From: AP-15 sp035503615
Lineage (GTDB): Bacteria > Pseudomonadota > Alphaproteobacteria > ATCC43930 > CGMCC-115725
NCBI GenBank assembly: GCA_035503615.1
Contig: DATJTI010000005.1
Location: 31,618 to 95,617 of the forward strand
Direction of reading: 5' to 3'
DNA: 64,000 nucleotides
The notes below the pieces were generated by a model. It was not told the DNA's origin. It searched no databases and saw only the letters and a list, made by a program, of their open reading frames with translations. Both the position numbers and the translations under genes were made by a program. The first letter of the stretch is position 1; the number at the start of each line of letters is the position of its first letter. Of the stretch, positions 25,172 to 34,324 are shown piece by piece.

Positions 25172-26089
25172 TTGGCCATCGATTACCGGAAGCGCGACGG
25201 GGTCGCCTATATCACGCTCGCCAATCCCGACAAGGCGAACATCCTCGACAAACCGACCTCGGACCAGATCTCGGCGGCCTGGATCGATCTGTGGGAAGAT
25301 CGCGACATCCGCTGCGCGATCCTGACCGGCGCCGGCGACCGCCATTTCTGCGGCGGCCACAATCTGGCGCCGCGCCCGAACATTACCGAGGAAGAACGCG
25401 AATATCTGCGCACGCAGCGCATCTTCTGGCCGCTCGCTGGCACCGTGCACGGCCAGAAGACCGGGGTCGACGGCCGGATGGGCGACCACTATCCGCGGGT
25501 GTGGAAGCCGGTCATCGCCGCGGTCAATGGCTGGGCCGCCGGGGCGGGGCTCTATATCCTGCTGTCTTCGACCGATATCCGCATCGCCAGCGCCGAGCAT
25601 GCCCGCTTCAAATTCGCGCTGACGACACAGGGCTGGCTCGGGCACGGGCCGGGGGCCACACTGCTCGCCCGCCAGCTGCGCTACATCGATGCGATGAAGA
25701 TCCTGTTGACCGACGAGCCGTTCGACGCCGCCGAGGCGCTGCGCATCGGCCTTGTCAACGAGGTCGTGCCGCACGCGCGGCTGCTCGAACGGGCCGAAGA
25801 GATTGCCCGCCACATCGTGACCCTGCCGCCCGTTGCGGTGCGGATGATGAAGGAGTTCGTCGTCCGCTTTGGCGATCTGCCGACCGACCAAGCTTGGCAT
25901 GTGCAGACCCTGATCAACTCGCTTTTGATCCAGACCACGACCGATGGCGAGGAGGGCCGCCACGCCTTCAACGAGAAGCGTCCGGCAAATTTCACTGGCG
26001 CGCTGCGCCGCCGCGGCGCGGCCTGGGATGAGCCCGAGGGCGACGACGCCAGGCGTCTCGACGAAGCTTACCGCAGCGGCGAATTCTGA
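25172..26089 (+). CDS. Enoyl-CoA hydratase/isomerase family protein
   Basis: 305 residues of the crotonase fold: GVAYITLANPDKANILDKPTS, FCGGHNLAPRP (oxyanion-hole Gly), and IAAVNGWAAGAGLYILLSSTDIRIAS. The start is TTG at 25172, with GGAGAGG six bases upstream. A 40-residue loop between the first two motifs (ITEEEREYLRTQRIF to DGRMGDHYPRVW) is longer than in classical hydratases, so the reaction may be a related crotonase chemistry rather than beta-oxidation. Confidence 0.87.
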   Translation: MAIDYRKRDGVAYITLANPDKANILDKPTSDQISAAWIDLWEDRDIRCAILTGAGDRHFCGGHNLAPRPNITEEEREYLRTQRIFWPLAGTVHGQKTGVDGRMGDHYPRVWKPVIAAVNGWAAGAGLYILLSSTDIRIASAEHARFKFALTTQGWLGHGPGATLLARQLRYIDAMKILLTDEPFDAAEALRIGLVNEVVPHARLLERAEEIARHIVTLPPVAVRMMKEFVVRFGDLPTDQAWHVQTLINSLLIQTTTDGEEGRHAFNEKRPANFTGALRRRGAAWDEPEGDDARRLDEAYRSGEF

Positions 26090-26127
26090 CCGGACAGCCG
26101 GTTCTCCGCTGGGCGAGAGGCAGGGAA

Positions 26128-26688
26128 GTGAGGGTCCTGTTCAGCTTCGCGCCGTTGATCCTGTTTCCGTTTGTCGCCGGGTTCTATTCGGTCGAGGCAG
26201 GTCTGTGGGTCGCCACCGCGGCGGCAATCCTGGCCGTGGTCGGCGACCGGCTGCTCTATCGCCATACCGTCAAGATCTTGGATGCGGGGCAACTGCTGTT
26301 GTTCGGCATCCTGGCACTTGGCGCAATCGTGCTGCGCCACCTGCCCGACATCTCTTGGATCCGCCTGATCATCAACGCCGGATTGCTTGCGATCGTGCTT
26401 GTCTCGATCGCGGCTGCCGCACCGTTCTCGCTTCAATATGCGCGAGAGCAGACGCCCCAATCTCTGTGGAATTCCCAGCACTTCATCGCGACGAATTTCC
26501 GCATCAGCTGGGGATGGGCCGCGGCCTTCGCGGTCAGCACCGCCGCCGACCTGGCAAGGCTGTTCGTTCCCGCCATTCCCCATATCGCCGAAAGCGGTGC
26601 CGGGATCGCCGCACTCGTGCTCGCCGGTGCCTTTACCGGCTGGTACCCGAAATATGTGCGCGCCGCCGCCAGCACCAGGACGCAGTGA
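26128..26688 (+). CDS. Multi-pass membrane protein (septation-protein-A-like)
   Basis: 186 residues with about five or six membrane helices and few charges. It starts MRVLFSFAPLILFPFVAGF (GTG start, purine-rich SD). The pattern of helices and the motif QSLWNSQHFIATNFRISWGWAAAF recall the IspZ/YciB-type septation proteins, where a conserved FxxxNxxLTxxWG region occurs, but similarity is loose. Function is not assigned. It converges with trxA, 6 bp apart. Confidence 0.75.
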   Translation: MRVLFSFAPLILFPFVAGFYSVEAGLWVATAAAILAVVGDRLLYRHTVKILDAGQLLLFGILALGAIVLRHLPDISWIRLIINAGLLAIVLVSIAAAAPFSLQYAREQTPQSLWNSQHFIATNFRISWGWAAAFAVSTAADLARLFVPAIPHIAESGAGIAALVLAGAFTGWYPKYVRAAASTRTQ

Positions 26689-26694
26689 CCGGAG

Positions 26695-27015
26695 CTACAA
26701 GACCGAATCGACCCATTCGTAGAGCTTGCTCTTCGGCAGGGCCCCGATCTTGGTTGCGGCGACTTTGCCGTCCTTGAACAGGATCATCGTCGGGATGCCG
26801 CGCACTCCGTATCTGCTCGGTGCGTTCGGGTTCTCGTCGATATTGACTTTGGCGACCGTCAGCTTGCCGGCCTTGTCCGCGGCCAAATCCTCGAGGAATG
26901 GCCCGATCATCTTGCACGGACCGCACCACTCGGCCCAGAAATCAACCAGGACGGGTCCTTCGGCATGAAGCACATCCTTGTCGAAGCTGCTGTCGGTGAC
27001 CGTGGTCGGCTTCAT
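26695..27015 (-). CDS. trxA: Thioredoxin
   Basis: 106 residues, classic thioredoxin: active site WCGPC (Cys31, Cys34), the cis-Pro in RGIPTMILFKDGK and the conserved FWAEWCGPCKM. It is the general cytoplasmic disulfide reductant and would supply electrons to MsrB among others. It lies downstream of addA on the same strand, an arrangement widely kept in Alphaproteobacteria. Confidence 0.97.
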   Translation of the reverse strand: MKPTTVTDSSFDKDVLHAEGPVLVDFWAEWCGPCKMIGPFLEDLAADKAGKLTVAKVNIDENPNAPSRYGVRGIPTMILFKDGKVAATKIGALPKSKLYEWVDSVL

Positions 27016-27069
27016 CGCTTGGCTCTCCGCGAAAACATCGATGAGATTAGGGGTGCCGAAAAAGCATCG

Positions 27070-30000
27070 TCAAGGAGCGTGGCGTGCGAGCCGTTCGGGG
27101 CTGATCGGCATCAATCGTGGAGCTTGCGTCCACAACAGCGCGCAGCGGATCTCGCGGCCGGGATAGATCCGGGAGAGTGCTGCGCGATAGATCGCCAACT
27201 GCCGCAGATAGATCGGCGCCACCTCCGCTTCGCTGCCCGGCACCGGGCGCAGCGTCTTGTAATCGACGATCAGCACATGATCCGCGGCGACCACGAGGCG
27301 GTCGATCTGTCCCGACACGGTGCGGCCCTCGACCAGCCCGACCAGCGGCACCTCGGCCTGCGAGCCCGGACCAAACAGCGCGGCGAATTCGGGATCGTCG
27401 AGCACCGCCATTGTCTGGCGGCAAATATCGTCCTGCTCTGGGTCGTCGAGACCATGGATCGGCGACGCAAGAAACCGCCGCGCCGCCGGCTCGCGCTGTG
27501 CCGGCAGGATCTCGGGCAGGCTCTGCAGCAGGCGGTGGACCAGGAGCCCGCGCTTGAACCGGTCGCGTCCGCCGCTCGCCAGTGGCGACAGGGCCGGCGG
27601 CTCCTCGCCGCTCGGCCGGGATGGCACCAAGGGACGCGGCGGGTCGGGCTCGATCGGCGGCGGGGCCGTCGCCCATAGCGGCAGGATCGCCGGATCCGCC
27701 GCGGATGCCGCCGGCTCGTGAACCGGTGGCGCCTGCTGCGCGCAGTCGAGCCGCAGCCCTTCACCGCGCCAGCCATCGGCGCCGATCAGCATCGTCGTGT
27801 CGAAGGCGAACGGTTCGGCCTGACCGGTGAGCCCGGCCCGGCACAGGGCATGCCAGCACAGCTGCGCCGCTGCCTTTTTGGTGTGCCAGCCGCAGATGTA
27901 GAGCCGGTCCTGCGCGCGGGTCAGCCCGACATAGAGGAGGCGGCGGTATTCCTGCATCTGGCGATCCTGCCAGGCCGCCTTCTCGGCGCGATAGAGCGGG
28001 GTCAGATGGTTGCCGGGCGGCTTCCACAGCGGCAGTTCGCCGGCTTCGCCCCACATCCCGGCCTCGCTCCACACCCCGGCCTCGCTCCATACCAATGACT
28101 GCCGCTGCTCCGGAACCGCCATCGTGTCGGGCAGAAAGACCACCGGCGCCTCAAGCCCCTTTGCGCCATGCACGGTCAGAACGCGCACTTCGTCGCGCCG
28201 GCGCGCGGCAAAATCGCGCTTGACTTCGGTGCCGCCGGCGACGAGCCAGCGCAGGAAGCCCTGCAGCGAGGGCACGTGGTCGCGCTCATAGGCGAGGGCG
28301 AGGCCGAGGAATTCGCCGATCGGGTCCTCGGCTTCGGGGCCGAGGCGGCGCAGCAGCGCCTGCCGGCCGCAATCATGCCCGAGGATTTCGGCGAACAATT
28401 CGTAGGGCGGAACGAAATCCGCGCGGGCGAGCCACCCGGAAAGCCGGTCGGCCACCTGGCGCAGCCTTGGGCTCGATCCGGCAAGAGCGCGCAGCCGGTC
28501 CCACAATTTGTCGTCGCCGCGACCATGGCACAGCTCGAACAGCGTATCCTCGTCGATGTCGAGCAGTGGCCCTTTCAGCACCGTGGCCAGGGTCAGATCG
28601 TCTTCGGGAAACAACAGAAAGCGGCCGAGCGCCGCCAGATCCTGCACCGCCAGCTGTTCGGTCAGCACCAGCCGGTCGGCGCCGGCGACGGGGATGCCAC
28701 GCTCCTTGAGCGCGCGCAGCAACTCCCCGACAAACGCATTGCGCCGGCGCACCAGCACCATGATGTCGCCGGGGCGCAGCCGGCGATCGCGCGCCTCAAG
28801 GCGCTCGCCGCGGTCGAGCCATTGCCGGACCGTTGCGGCAATGGCGCGGGCGAGCCGGGCCCAGGGCTCGGTCACGCGCTGGCGGACGAGCGGCAAGGTC
28901 TCGGGATCGGTATCATCGGCCGGCGCCGGCACCGGCGGCCACAACTCGACACGCCCGGCCTGGCCGACGCGCGCCGCGAAATGGCGAATTGGCTCGCCAT
29001 CGAGTGCGACCCCATGCTGCGCCTCGGGCCTGCGAAAAATCGCGTCAACCGCGCGCAGCACCGGCTCGGTCGAGCGAAACGAGAGGTCGAGCGGCAGAAT
29101 CCGCCAATCCTGGCCGGCGCTCGTGACCCGCTCCTGAAAATGCTGCCGCATGCGGACAAAGGCCTGCGGGTCGGCGCGCTGGAAGCTGTAGATCGACTGT
29201 TTGGCGTCACCGACGGCGAAGATCGTGCGGGGGCGCGGATTGGCGCCCTCGCCGGCGAAGAACTCCTCGGCCAGCGCGGCGACGATGTCCCATTGCTCGC
29301 GATTGGTGTCCTGCGCCTCGTCGATCAGGATATGGTCGAGACCGCCATCGAGCTTGAACAGTACCCACGGCGCGACCCCGGGACGGCGCAACAGATCGCG
29401 CGCGGTCTCTACCAGATCATCAAAATCGAGCACGCCGGCGCGCCGCTTGCCGTCATCATAGGCGCGCAGCAGCGCCTCGCCGAGCCGGGCCAGCGCGCAA
29501 CTCGCCTCGCGCACCACGACCGCGGCACGCGCCTGATAGAATCGTTGCAGGCGGAGGGCTTCGGCCGTCAGGATCGCAACGGCGTCGCAGGCGGCGGCGC
29601 GCGCCGCCGGTTTTGTGATCAGGGTTTTGCGAACTTCGCCCTGATCGGTCAAAAAGACCGCCTCATAGGCGGCGAGCTGCCGCTGCCGGGCCAGCGGCGC
29701 CGCGCACCATTCGGCGATGATCGTCGCGCGCTCGCGGTCGGTCGGCGATCCGACGGCCAAGGCCGCCGCGGCCTGCCGCAATCCCGCGATGTCAGAGGCA
29801 TCCTCGGCGCAGAACGCCGCGGTCAGGGTCTGCGCATCGGCATCGGCCGACACTCCGAGCGCCGCGGCGAGCCGGTGGCGCAGCACCTCGTGACCCCCGG
29901 CAGCGGCACGGCGCAGTTTGCCACGCTCCTTGGCGAGCTCTCCGATCAATTCGGTAAACCGCTCCTCGGCCGCATGATCGGCGACGATCGAGAGCGCTTC

Positions 30001-30519
30001 GGTCAAAGCCGGGTCGCCACCCTCGCGGGCCGCGAGGATGATTTTCTGGGCCGCCTCGGCCATCGCCTCGGCCGCACCGCGTTCCTCGATCACGGTGAAT
30101 TCCGGCGACACTCCGGCTTCGAGCGGAAACCGGCGCAACAGCGCCTGGCAGAAGGCGTGGATCGTCGCGATCTTGATCCCGCCCGGGCTGTCGAGCACCA
30201 GCGCGAACAGCCGGCGGGCGCGGGCGATCATCTCCTCGTCGGCGACGCGGCCGGTCAGGCGGAACAGCACCTCGACCAGCGCACCCGGCGGCATCGTCGC
30301 CCAACCGGCCAGTGCCGTGTCGAGGCGATTGGCCATCTCGGCGGCCGCGGCACGGGTGAAGGTCAGGCACAGCACGCGCGACGGATCGGTGCCGTCGAGC
30401 AGCAGGCGCAGCAGCCGCTCGGTCAAGACCGTCGTCTTGCCGGTGCCGGCCGAGGCCGATACCCAGACCGAGCTGCGCGGTCCGGCAGCGCGCCGGGCGA
30501 TGTCCGCGGCAGCGCTCAT
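27070..30519 (-). CDS. addA: Double-strand-break repair helicase-nuclease AddA
   Basis: 1149 residues, UvrD/Rep superfamily 1 helicase with a C-terminal RecB-like nuclease. Walker A is ASAGTGKT at 22-29, then LCLTFTRAAAAEM; LIDEAQDTNREQW is the Walker B region, followed by AVGDAKQSIYSFQRADP and VLTVHGAKGLEAPVVFLPD. Nuclease motifs near the end include GQIDRLVV and LIVDYKTLR. With AddB it resects broken ends for RecA loading. An in-frame triple 18-bp repeat lies in the helicase part, and the start lies in a remarkable 17-bp repeat array. Confidence 0.97.
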   Translation of the reverse strand: MSAAADIARRAAGPRSSVWVSASAGTGKTTVLTERLLRLLLDGTDPSRVLCLTFTRAAAAEMANRLDTALAGWATMPPGALVEVLFRLTGRVADEEMIARARRLFALVLDSPGGIKIATIHAFCQALLRRFPLEAGVSPEFTVIEERGAAEAMAEAAQKIILAAREGGDPALTEALSIVADHAAEERFTELIGELAKERGKLRRAAAGGHEVLRHRLAAALGVSADADAQTLTAAFCAEDASDIAGLRQAAAALAVGSPTDRERATIIAEWCAAPLARQRQLAAYEAVFLTDQGEVRKTLITKPAARAAACDAVAILTAEALRLQRFYQARAAVVVREASCALARLGEALLRAYDDGKRRAGVLDFDDLVETARDLLRRPGVAPWVLFKLDGGLDHILIDEAQDTNREQWDIVAALAEEFFAGEGANPRPRTIFAVGDAKQSIYSFQRADPQAFVRMRQHFQERVTSAGQDWRILPLDLSFRSTEPVLRAVDAIFRRPEAQHGVALDGEPIRHFAARVGQAGRVELWPPVPAPADDTDPETLPLVRQRVTEPWARLARAIAATVRQWLDRGERLEARDRRLRPGDIMVLVRRRNAFVGELLRALKERGIPVAGADRLVLTEQLAVQDLAALGRFLLFPEDDLTLATVLKGPLLDIDEDTLFELCHGRGDDKLWDRLRALAGSSPRLRQVADRLSGWLARADFVPPYELFAEILGHDCGRQALLRRLGPEAEDPIGEFLGLALAYERDHVPSLQGFLRWLVAGGTEVKRDFAARRRDEVRVLTVHGAKGLEAPVVFLPDTMAVPEQRQSLVWSEAGVWSEAGMWGEAGELPLWKPPGNHLTPLYRAEKAAWQDRQMQEYRRLLYVGLTRAQDRLYICGWHTKKAAAQLCWHALCRAGLTGQAEPFAFDTTMLIGADGWRGEGLRLDCAQQAPPVHEPAASAADPAILPLWATAPPPIEPDPPRPLVPSRPSGEEPPALSPLASGGRDRFKRGLLVHRLLQSLPEILPAQREPAARRFLASPIHGLDDPEQDDICRQTMAVLDDPEFAALFGPGSQAEVPLVGLVEGRTVSGQIDRLVVAADHVLIVDYKTLRPVPGSEAEVAPIYLRQLAIYRAALSRIYPGREIRCALLWTQAPRLMPISPERLARHAP
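28039..28092. repeat. 18-bp in-frame tandem repeat inside addA
   Basis: Three units encode VWSEAG, VWSEAG, MWGEAG in the AddA helicase domain, directly before ELPLWKP. Units one and two differ by one base; the third is more diverged. The expansion lengthens a loop without breaking frame. Confidence 0.9.
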
Positions 30520-30581
30520 TCCCCCGCCTCGCTCATTCCCCCGCCTCGCTCATTCCTCCGCCTCGCTCATTCCTCCGCCTC
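30514..30581. repeat. 17-bp tandem repeat, four copies, linking addB stop to addA start
   Basis: Units 30514-30530, 30531-30547, 30548-30564 and 30565-30581; on the minus strand each is GAGGCGGRGGAATGAGC. Two variants (A or G) occur twice each. The addB stop lies in the 30565 unit and the addA ATG in the 30514 unit. The intervening ATGs open three 6-codon ORFs, each overlapping the next by ATGA. Confidence 0.95.
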
Positions 30582-33548
30582 GCTGCGGTCCACCCGTTCG
30601 AGATGGCGGTAATCGGAGTAGGGCGGCTCCCACTCGCGCAGCGGCATCGCCAGATAGGGCATGTCCGGGTCGTCGAAGCGCTCGATCATCCTGCGCAGCC
30701 GGCTAATCGCGCGCGCGATCAGCGCGTCGCAATCGCCATCGTCGATCGAGCGCCGCTCGCCGGCCGGGTTGCCGCCGCCGAGCCGCCAATATTGGAGCAT
30801 GGTCGGCCGGCCGGTGACCGCACCAAAGCTGCCGTCGCGCAGTATCGCGGCTTCGAGCGGCAGTTGCGGTGCAAATCCCGCTTGCAGCTTGGCCTTTTTC
30901 GGCAACGCTCCGGTCTTGTAGTCGACCAGCAGAAATCCGCCATCGACCAGCCGATCGATGCGGTCTGCGACAGCGGTCAGCTCGAACGGGCCTGCCGGGC
31001 CGTCGAGCGTCAGTTGCCCCGAGCATTCGCTCAGGCTCTCGACGATGGTCGGACGGTGCCCGGTCTCCTCGGCGACCAGCCAGCGCACGATCCGCCGGAA
31101 GCGCGGCCACCAAAACGCCCAGGCGCCGGGGCGCGACAGCACCGACCCGAAGGCCTCCCGACCGATCGACAGGAGCTGTGCCTCGGCATCTTGCGGCAAA
31201 GCGCGGGGAAATCGCCGGACAAAGGCGGCCAGCGCCGCGTGGATGCTGATCCCGAGCTCGGCGCGGCCCGGATCGGCGTCGAGTTCCGGTGCAGCCTTCA
31301 GACCGAGGATATGGCGGGCATAGATCGCATAGGGATCGGCGAGCCAGGTCTCGACCTGGGTTACCGACAGCCGGCGCGGCCGGGCCGAGAGCGGCGGGCG
31401 CGGCTCGGGTCGGGGCAGCGGCTGGTATGGCGCGGTGTCGAGCAGAAGGGCGGCCGCCTCGATCTCGGCTTGCGGGGCCAAGGCACCGTCGAGCCCGATC
31501 GCGCGCAGCACCGTGTCAAGCCGCAACAGCCAGCGCGACGGCACGGTCGGCACCCCCTCGCGGCGGGCGGCGCGGGTCAGCGCCACCTCGGGTGCCGCCA
31601 TAGCCTGGGCAAAATCATGTGCCGCGATGCCGATCGCGCGCTCCGGGACGGCAATGTTGAACAGGCGACGCATCTGTCGCGACATCCACGGATCGGGTGC
31701 CGCCGGCGCTGGCCAAGTGCCTTCGTTGAGACCGCCGAGGACAACGAGATCGGCCTGCTGGAGCCGCCCCTCGACCAGGCCCCAGATCGCCAGCCGCGGA
31801 TGTCGGCCATAAGCCGGGCGGACCACGGCGTCGGCGGCCAGTGCCTCGAACAGTGCCGGGTAGTGATGCCCGGGCAACGCCGGAAAATCCTGCACCGCAT
31901 CGATCAGCTCATGGCAGAAGCGGGCCGCCGTCTCGCCGGCAGCCTCGCGCCACAGCCGCGCAGCACCGGTCTCGGTATCGCTCGCGGCCAGACGCTCAGC
32001 CGCCTCGAGATGCGCGCTAACCAGCAGCGCGAGCGGCGCAGATTTCGCGGCGAGCAGGCCGGGCAGGGGGCCAAGGCAGGATTGCAGCCGATCGACAAGA
32101 CGGCGCAGGCGCCGATCGCTGCCGATGGCGGCCCTGAGACCGGCGAAACCCGGGGCCGGGCGCGGTCCGCGGATCGCCGCTTCAAGCACCCGCGTTAGCT
32201 CGCGAAAGGCCGCCGGGGCGAGCCCGCCGGCGCTGAGCGGATGCTTCAGCGCCGCCAGCATCGGCACCGGCGCCAGCTCGCTCGCGGCAAGATCGAGCAG
32301 CAGGCGCAGAAACACGCCGGGCGGGGTGCGGTTGAGCGGCACCCCCGCGGAATCGTCGATCTCGATGCCCCAGCGCCGCAACTCGGCCGCGACCCGGCGG
32401 GCGAGCTCGCGATCGGGGGTGACGAGCGCCGCGGTGGCACCCGGAATCTCCAGCTTGCGCCGCAGCAACAATGCGACGGTCAACGCCTCCTGCTGCGCTC
32501 CGGCGCAATCATAGCGATTGAGCCCGGCCAGGATCTCGCCGGTGCAGGGGGCCAAATCGCGCCACGCCTCCGTCGTCGCCGCCGGCCGCATCGCCTCGCT
32601 GATCAGCCGGGCACGTCCGCTATGGCGCGATGATGACGGGGCTGCGGCAGCCGGCCAATCGCGGACGTCACCCGGGGCGCAGCCGAGGTCGTTCAGCAGC
32701 ATCGCCAACAGGTGCTGCGGGTGGGCTTCGTCGATGGCGATCGCCTCCCACTGTGGCGCATCGCAAAAGCGGTCGAGACCGGCGAGGATCACGCCACCGC
32801 GTTTGAGGCCGGCAACCACCGCGATCAGCTCGGTCATCGCCGCAATCCCGCCGGTGAGCCCGGCGGCGATCACCGGGTCGCGCGGCGGTACCTTGCGCCA
32901 CAGCGCGGCCTGCCGCCTCAGCAGCCGGTTGCGCCGTTCGGCCGGATCGAGCGCGCCTTCGCCGGCAAGGATCGCCGGCCAGTGTCGCGGCAGGATTTCG
33001 AGAAACTGGCGCACGGTCTGCCAATGCTCGGCGAGATCGGGCGGTGCGAGGCCGGAGAGATCGGCGAAATTGGCACCCTCGGTCGCGACGGTGTCGAGCA
33101 GTCGTGCCAAGCTGCCGGCAAGGGTGGCCGCCTGCCCCGGCAACAACGCATCGCCGCCGCGCCGCGCACCCCATTGCAGCACCAGCCGGGTCAGCAGCAT
33201 GCGGCGCCGCAGTTCGGGGATGGCCGGCGGCAGATCGAGAGCGCCGTCATCCGCGGTCGCGTCGATCAGCTCCAGCCCGTCCGCGTCGAGGTCGCCGATC
33301 GGCCGCATCCGCGGCAGCAGCAGCGGCGTTCCCGGCTCGGCGCCGTGCGCAACGGTTCGCAGGAACGCCTCGCGCAGCGATCGCGCGGCGCGGCGGGTCG
33401 GCAGCAGAATGGTGATCCGCGACAATGCCAGAGGGTCGTCGCCGGCAGTCGCCAGGAGGCCCGCCGCGAGCGTCCCGAGAAACGGGCGGTCGGGGGCGAT
33501 CGTGAACAGTCCGGGTCGCACGAGCCTTGCTACTCGCCTCTGCGTCAC
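30567..33548 (-). CDS. addB: Double-strand-break repair protein AddB
   Basis: About 993 residues from the GTG at 33548; the frame stays open to 33677 and the true start is uncertain (GTG at 33590 is another option, neither with a clear SD). Homologues begin close to PGLFTIAPDRPFLGTLAAGLL. The N-terminal part is an inactivated helicase scaffold (ITILLPTRRAARSLREAF) and the C-terminus is a RecB-family nuclease with LLVDYKTGALPKKAK. It forms the end-resecting complex with AddA, encoded next. Confidence 0.93.
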   Translation of the reverse strand: MTQRRVARLVRPGLFTIAPDRPFLGTLAAGLLATAGDDPLALSRITILLPTRRAARSLREAFLRTVAHGAEPGTPLLLPRMRPIGDLDADGLELIDATADDGALDLPPAIPELRRRMLLTRLVLQWGARRGGDALLPGQAATLAGSLARLLDTVATEGANFADLSGLAPPDLAEHWQTVRQFLEILPRHWPAILAGEGALDPAERRNRLLRRQAALWRKVPPRDPVIAAGLTGGIAAMTELIAVVAGLKRGGVILAGLDRFCDAPQWEAIAIDEAHPQHLLAMLLNDLGCAPGDVRDWPAAAAPSSSRHSGRARLISEAMRPAATTEAWRDLAPCTGEILAGLNRYDCAGAQQEALTVALLLRRKLEIPGATAALVTPDRELARRVAAELRRWGIEIDDSAGVPLNRTPPGVFLRLLLDLAASELAPVPMLAALKHPLSAGGLAPAAFRELTRVLEAAIRGPRPAPGFAGLRAAIGSDRRLRRLVDRLQSCLGPLPGLLAAKSAPLALLVSAHLEAAERLAASDTETGAARLWREAAGETAARFCHELIDAVQDFPALPGHHYPALFEALAADAVVRPAYGRHPRLAIWGLVEGRLQQADLVVLGGLNEGTWPAPAAPDPWMSRQMRRLFNIAVPERAIGIAAHDFAQAMAAPEVALTRAARREGVPTVPSRWLLRLDTVLRAIGLDGALAPQAEIEAAALLLDTAPYQPLPRPEPRPPLSARPRRLSVTQVETWLADPYAIYARHILGLKAAPELDADPGRAELGISIHAALAAFVRRFPRALPQDAEAQLLSIGREAFGSVLSRPGAWAFWWPRFRRIVRWLVAEETGHRPTIVESLSECSGQLTLDGPAGPFELTAVADRIDRLVDGGFLLVDYKTGALPKKAKLQAGFAPQLPLEAAILRDGSFGAVTGRPTMLQYWRLGGGNPAGERRSIDDGDCDALIARAISRLRRMIERFDDPDMPYLAMPLREWEPPYSDYRHLERVDRSEAEE

Positions 33549-33601
33549 CAAAAGGTCAATGCCGCCGGCGGTCCCCTCCGGCGTCGCCACGCGCCGCGCC
33601 G

Positions 33602-34324
33602 TCAGCGCCCGCTGCGGCGCCCGGCGAGGCGGGCGCGGGTGGCGTCGAGACCGGCCGGCGTGCCGATGTGAAACCACTCGCCATCATGCACGATGGCCCC
33701 GAGGCGACCCGACCGTTCCGCCCGGTCGAATAGGCGCACCAGCGAAAAGACCCGGTCGGTCACGCCGTCGAACAGGCGCCGATGCAACAGCTGGATGCCG
33801 GCGAACAGATGGGGCGCGCCTGCGGCCTCGCGGCGGCGGCGCGGGCGGGCGGGCGGATCGAGCAGGTAGTCGCCGCTGCCGTCATAGCCGACCGCACTCG
33901 CCAGGGGCTGCAGCAGCAGCATCGCATCGAGCGCGCCGGGATCGAAGGCGCGAGCCAGCCGCAGCAATGCCGGTTCCGGCCCGTCGAGCCAGAACACGTC
34001 GCCGTTGACGACAAAAAAAGTCTCGCCGAGATCGGGTAGCGCGCGCGCGACCCCGCCCCCGGTATCGAGCAGCTCGGCCTCCTCGGAAATCGTAATGCGC
34101 GGTGTTGTGCGGTCTGCGAGCCGGGCCGCGATCATCGCCCCCAGGTAGTGGATGTTGACGACCGCATGCTCGACGCCGGCCAGCGCCAGCCGGTCGAGCG
34201 CGTGATCGATGAGGGTCCGGCCGTCGAGCTCGACGAGCGGTTTCGGGATCGTCGCGGTGACCGGCCGCAGCCGGGTGCCGAGCCCGGCCGCGAGCACCAT
34301 CGCGCGCCGCGGCGGCTCGATCAC
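33602..34324 (-). CDS. murU: N-acetylmuramate alpha-1-phosphate uridylyltransferase
   Basis: 240 residues, a nucleotidyltransferase with AMVLAAGLGTRLRPVTATIPKPLVELDGRTL, FVVNGDVFW and WFHIGTPAGLD. MurU makes UDP-MurNAc from MurNAc-1-P and UTP in cell-wall recycling, bypassing the fosfomycin-sensitive MurA step. The assignment rests on the fold and on the kinase partner just upstream; the GTG start at 34324 overlaps the amgK stop by four bases (GTGA). Confidence 0.88.
   Translation of the reverse strand: MIEPPRRAMVLAAGLGTRLRPVTATIPKPLVELDGRTLIDHALDRLALAGVEHAVVNIHYLGAMIAARLADRTTPRITISEEAELLDTGGGVARALPDLGETFFVVNGDVFWLDGPEPALLRLARAFDPGALDAMLLLQPLASAVGYDGSGDYLLDPPARPRRRREAAGAPHLFAGIQLLHRRLFDGVTDRVFSLVRLFDRAERSGRLGAIVHDGEWFHIGTPAGLDATRARLAGRRSGR

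Noticed and set aside
30514..30581. CRISPR array
   Set aside because: The copies are directly adjacent with no spacers; the same holds for the other tandem repeats in the window.
28168..30612. 814-codon plus-strand frame
   Set aside because: Antisense to addA, whose helicase and nuclease motifs are unmistakable. Composition is that of a GC-driven shadow frame.
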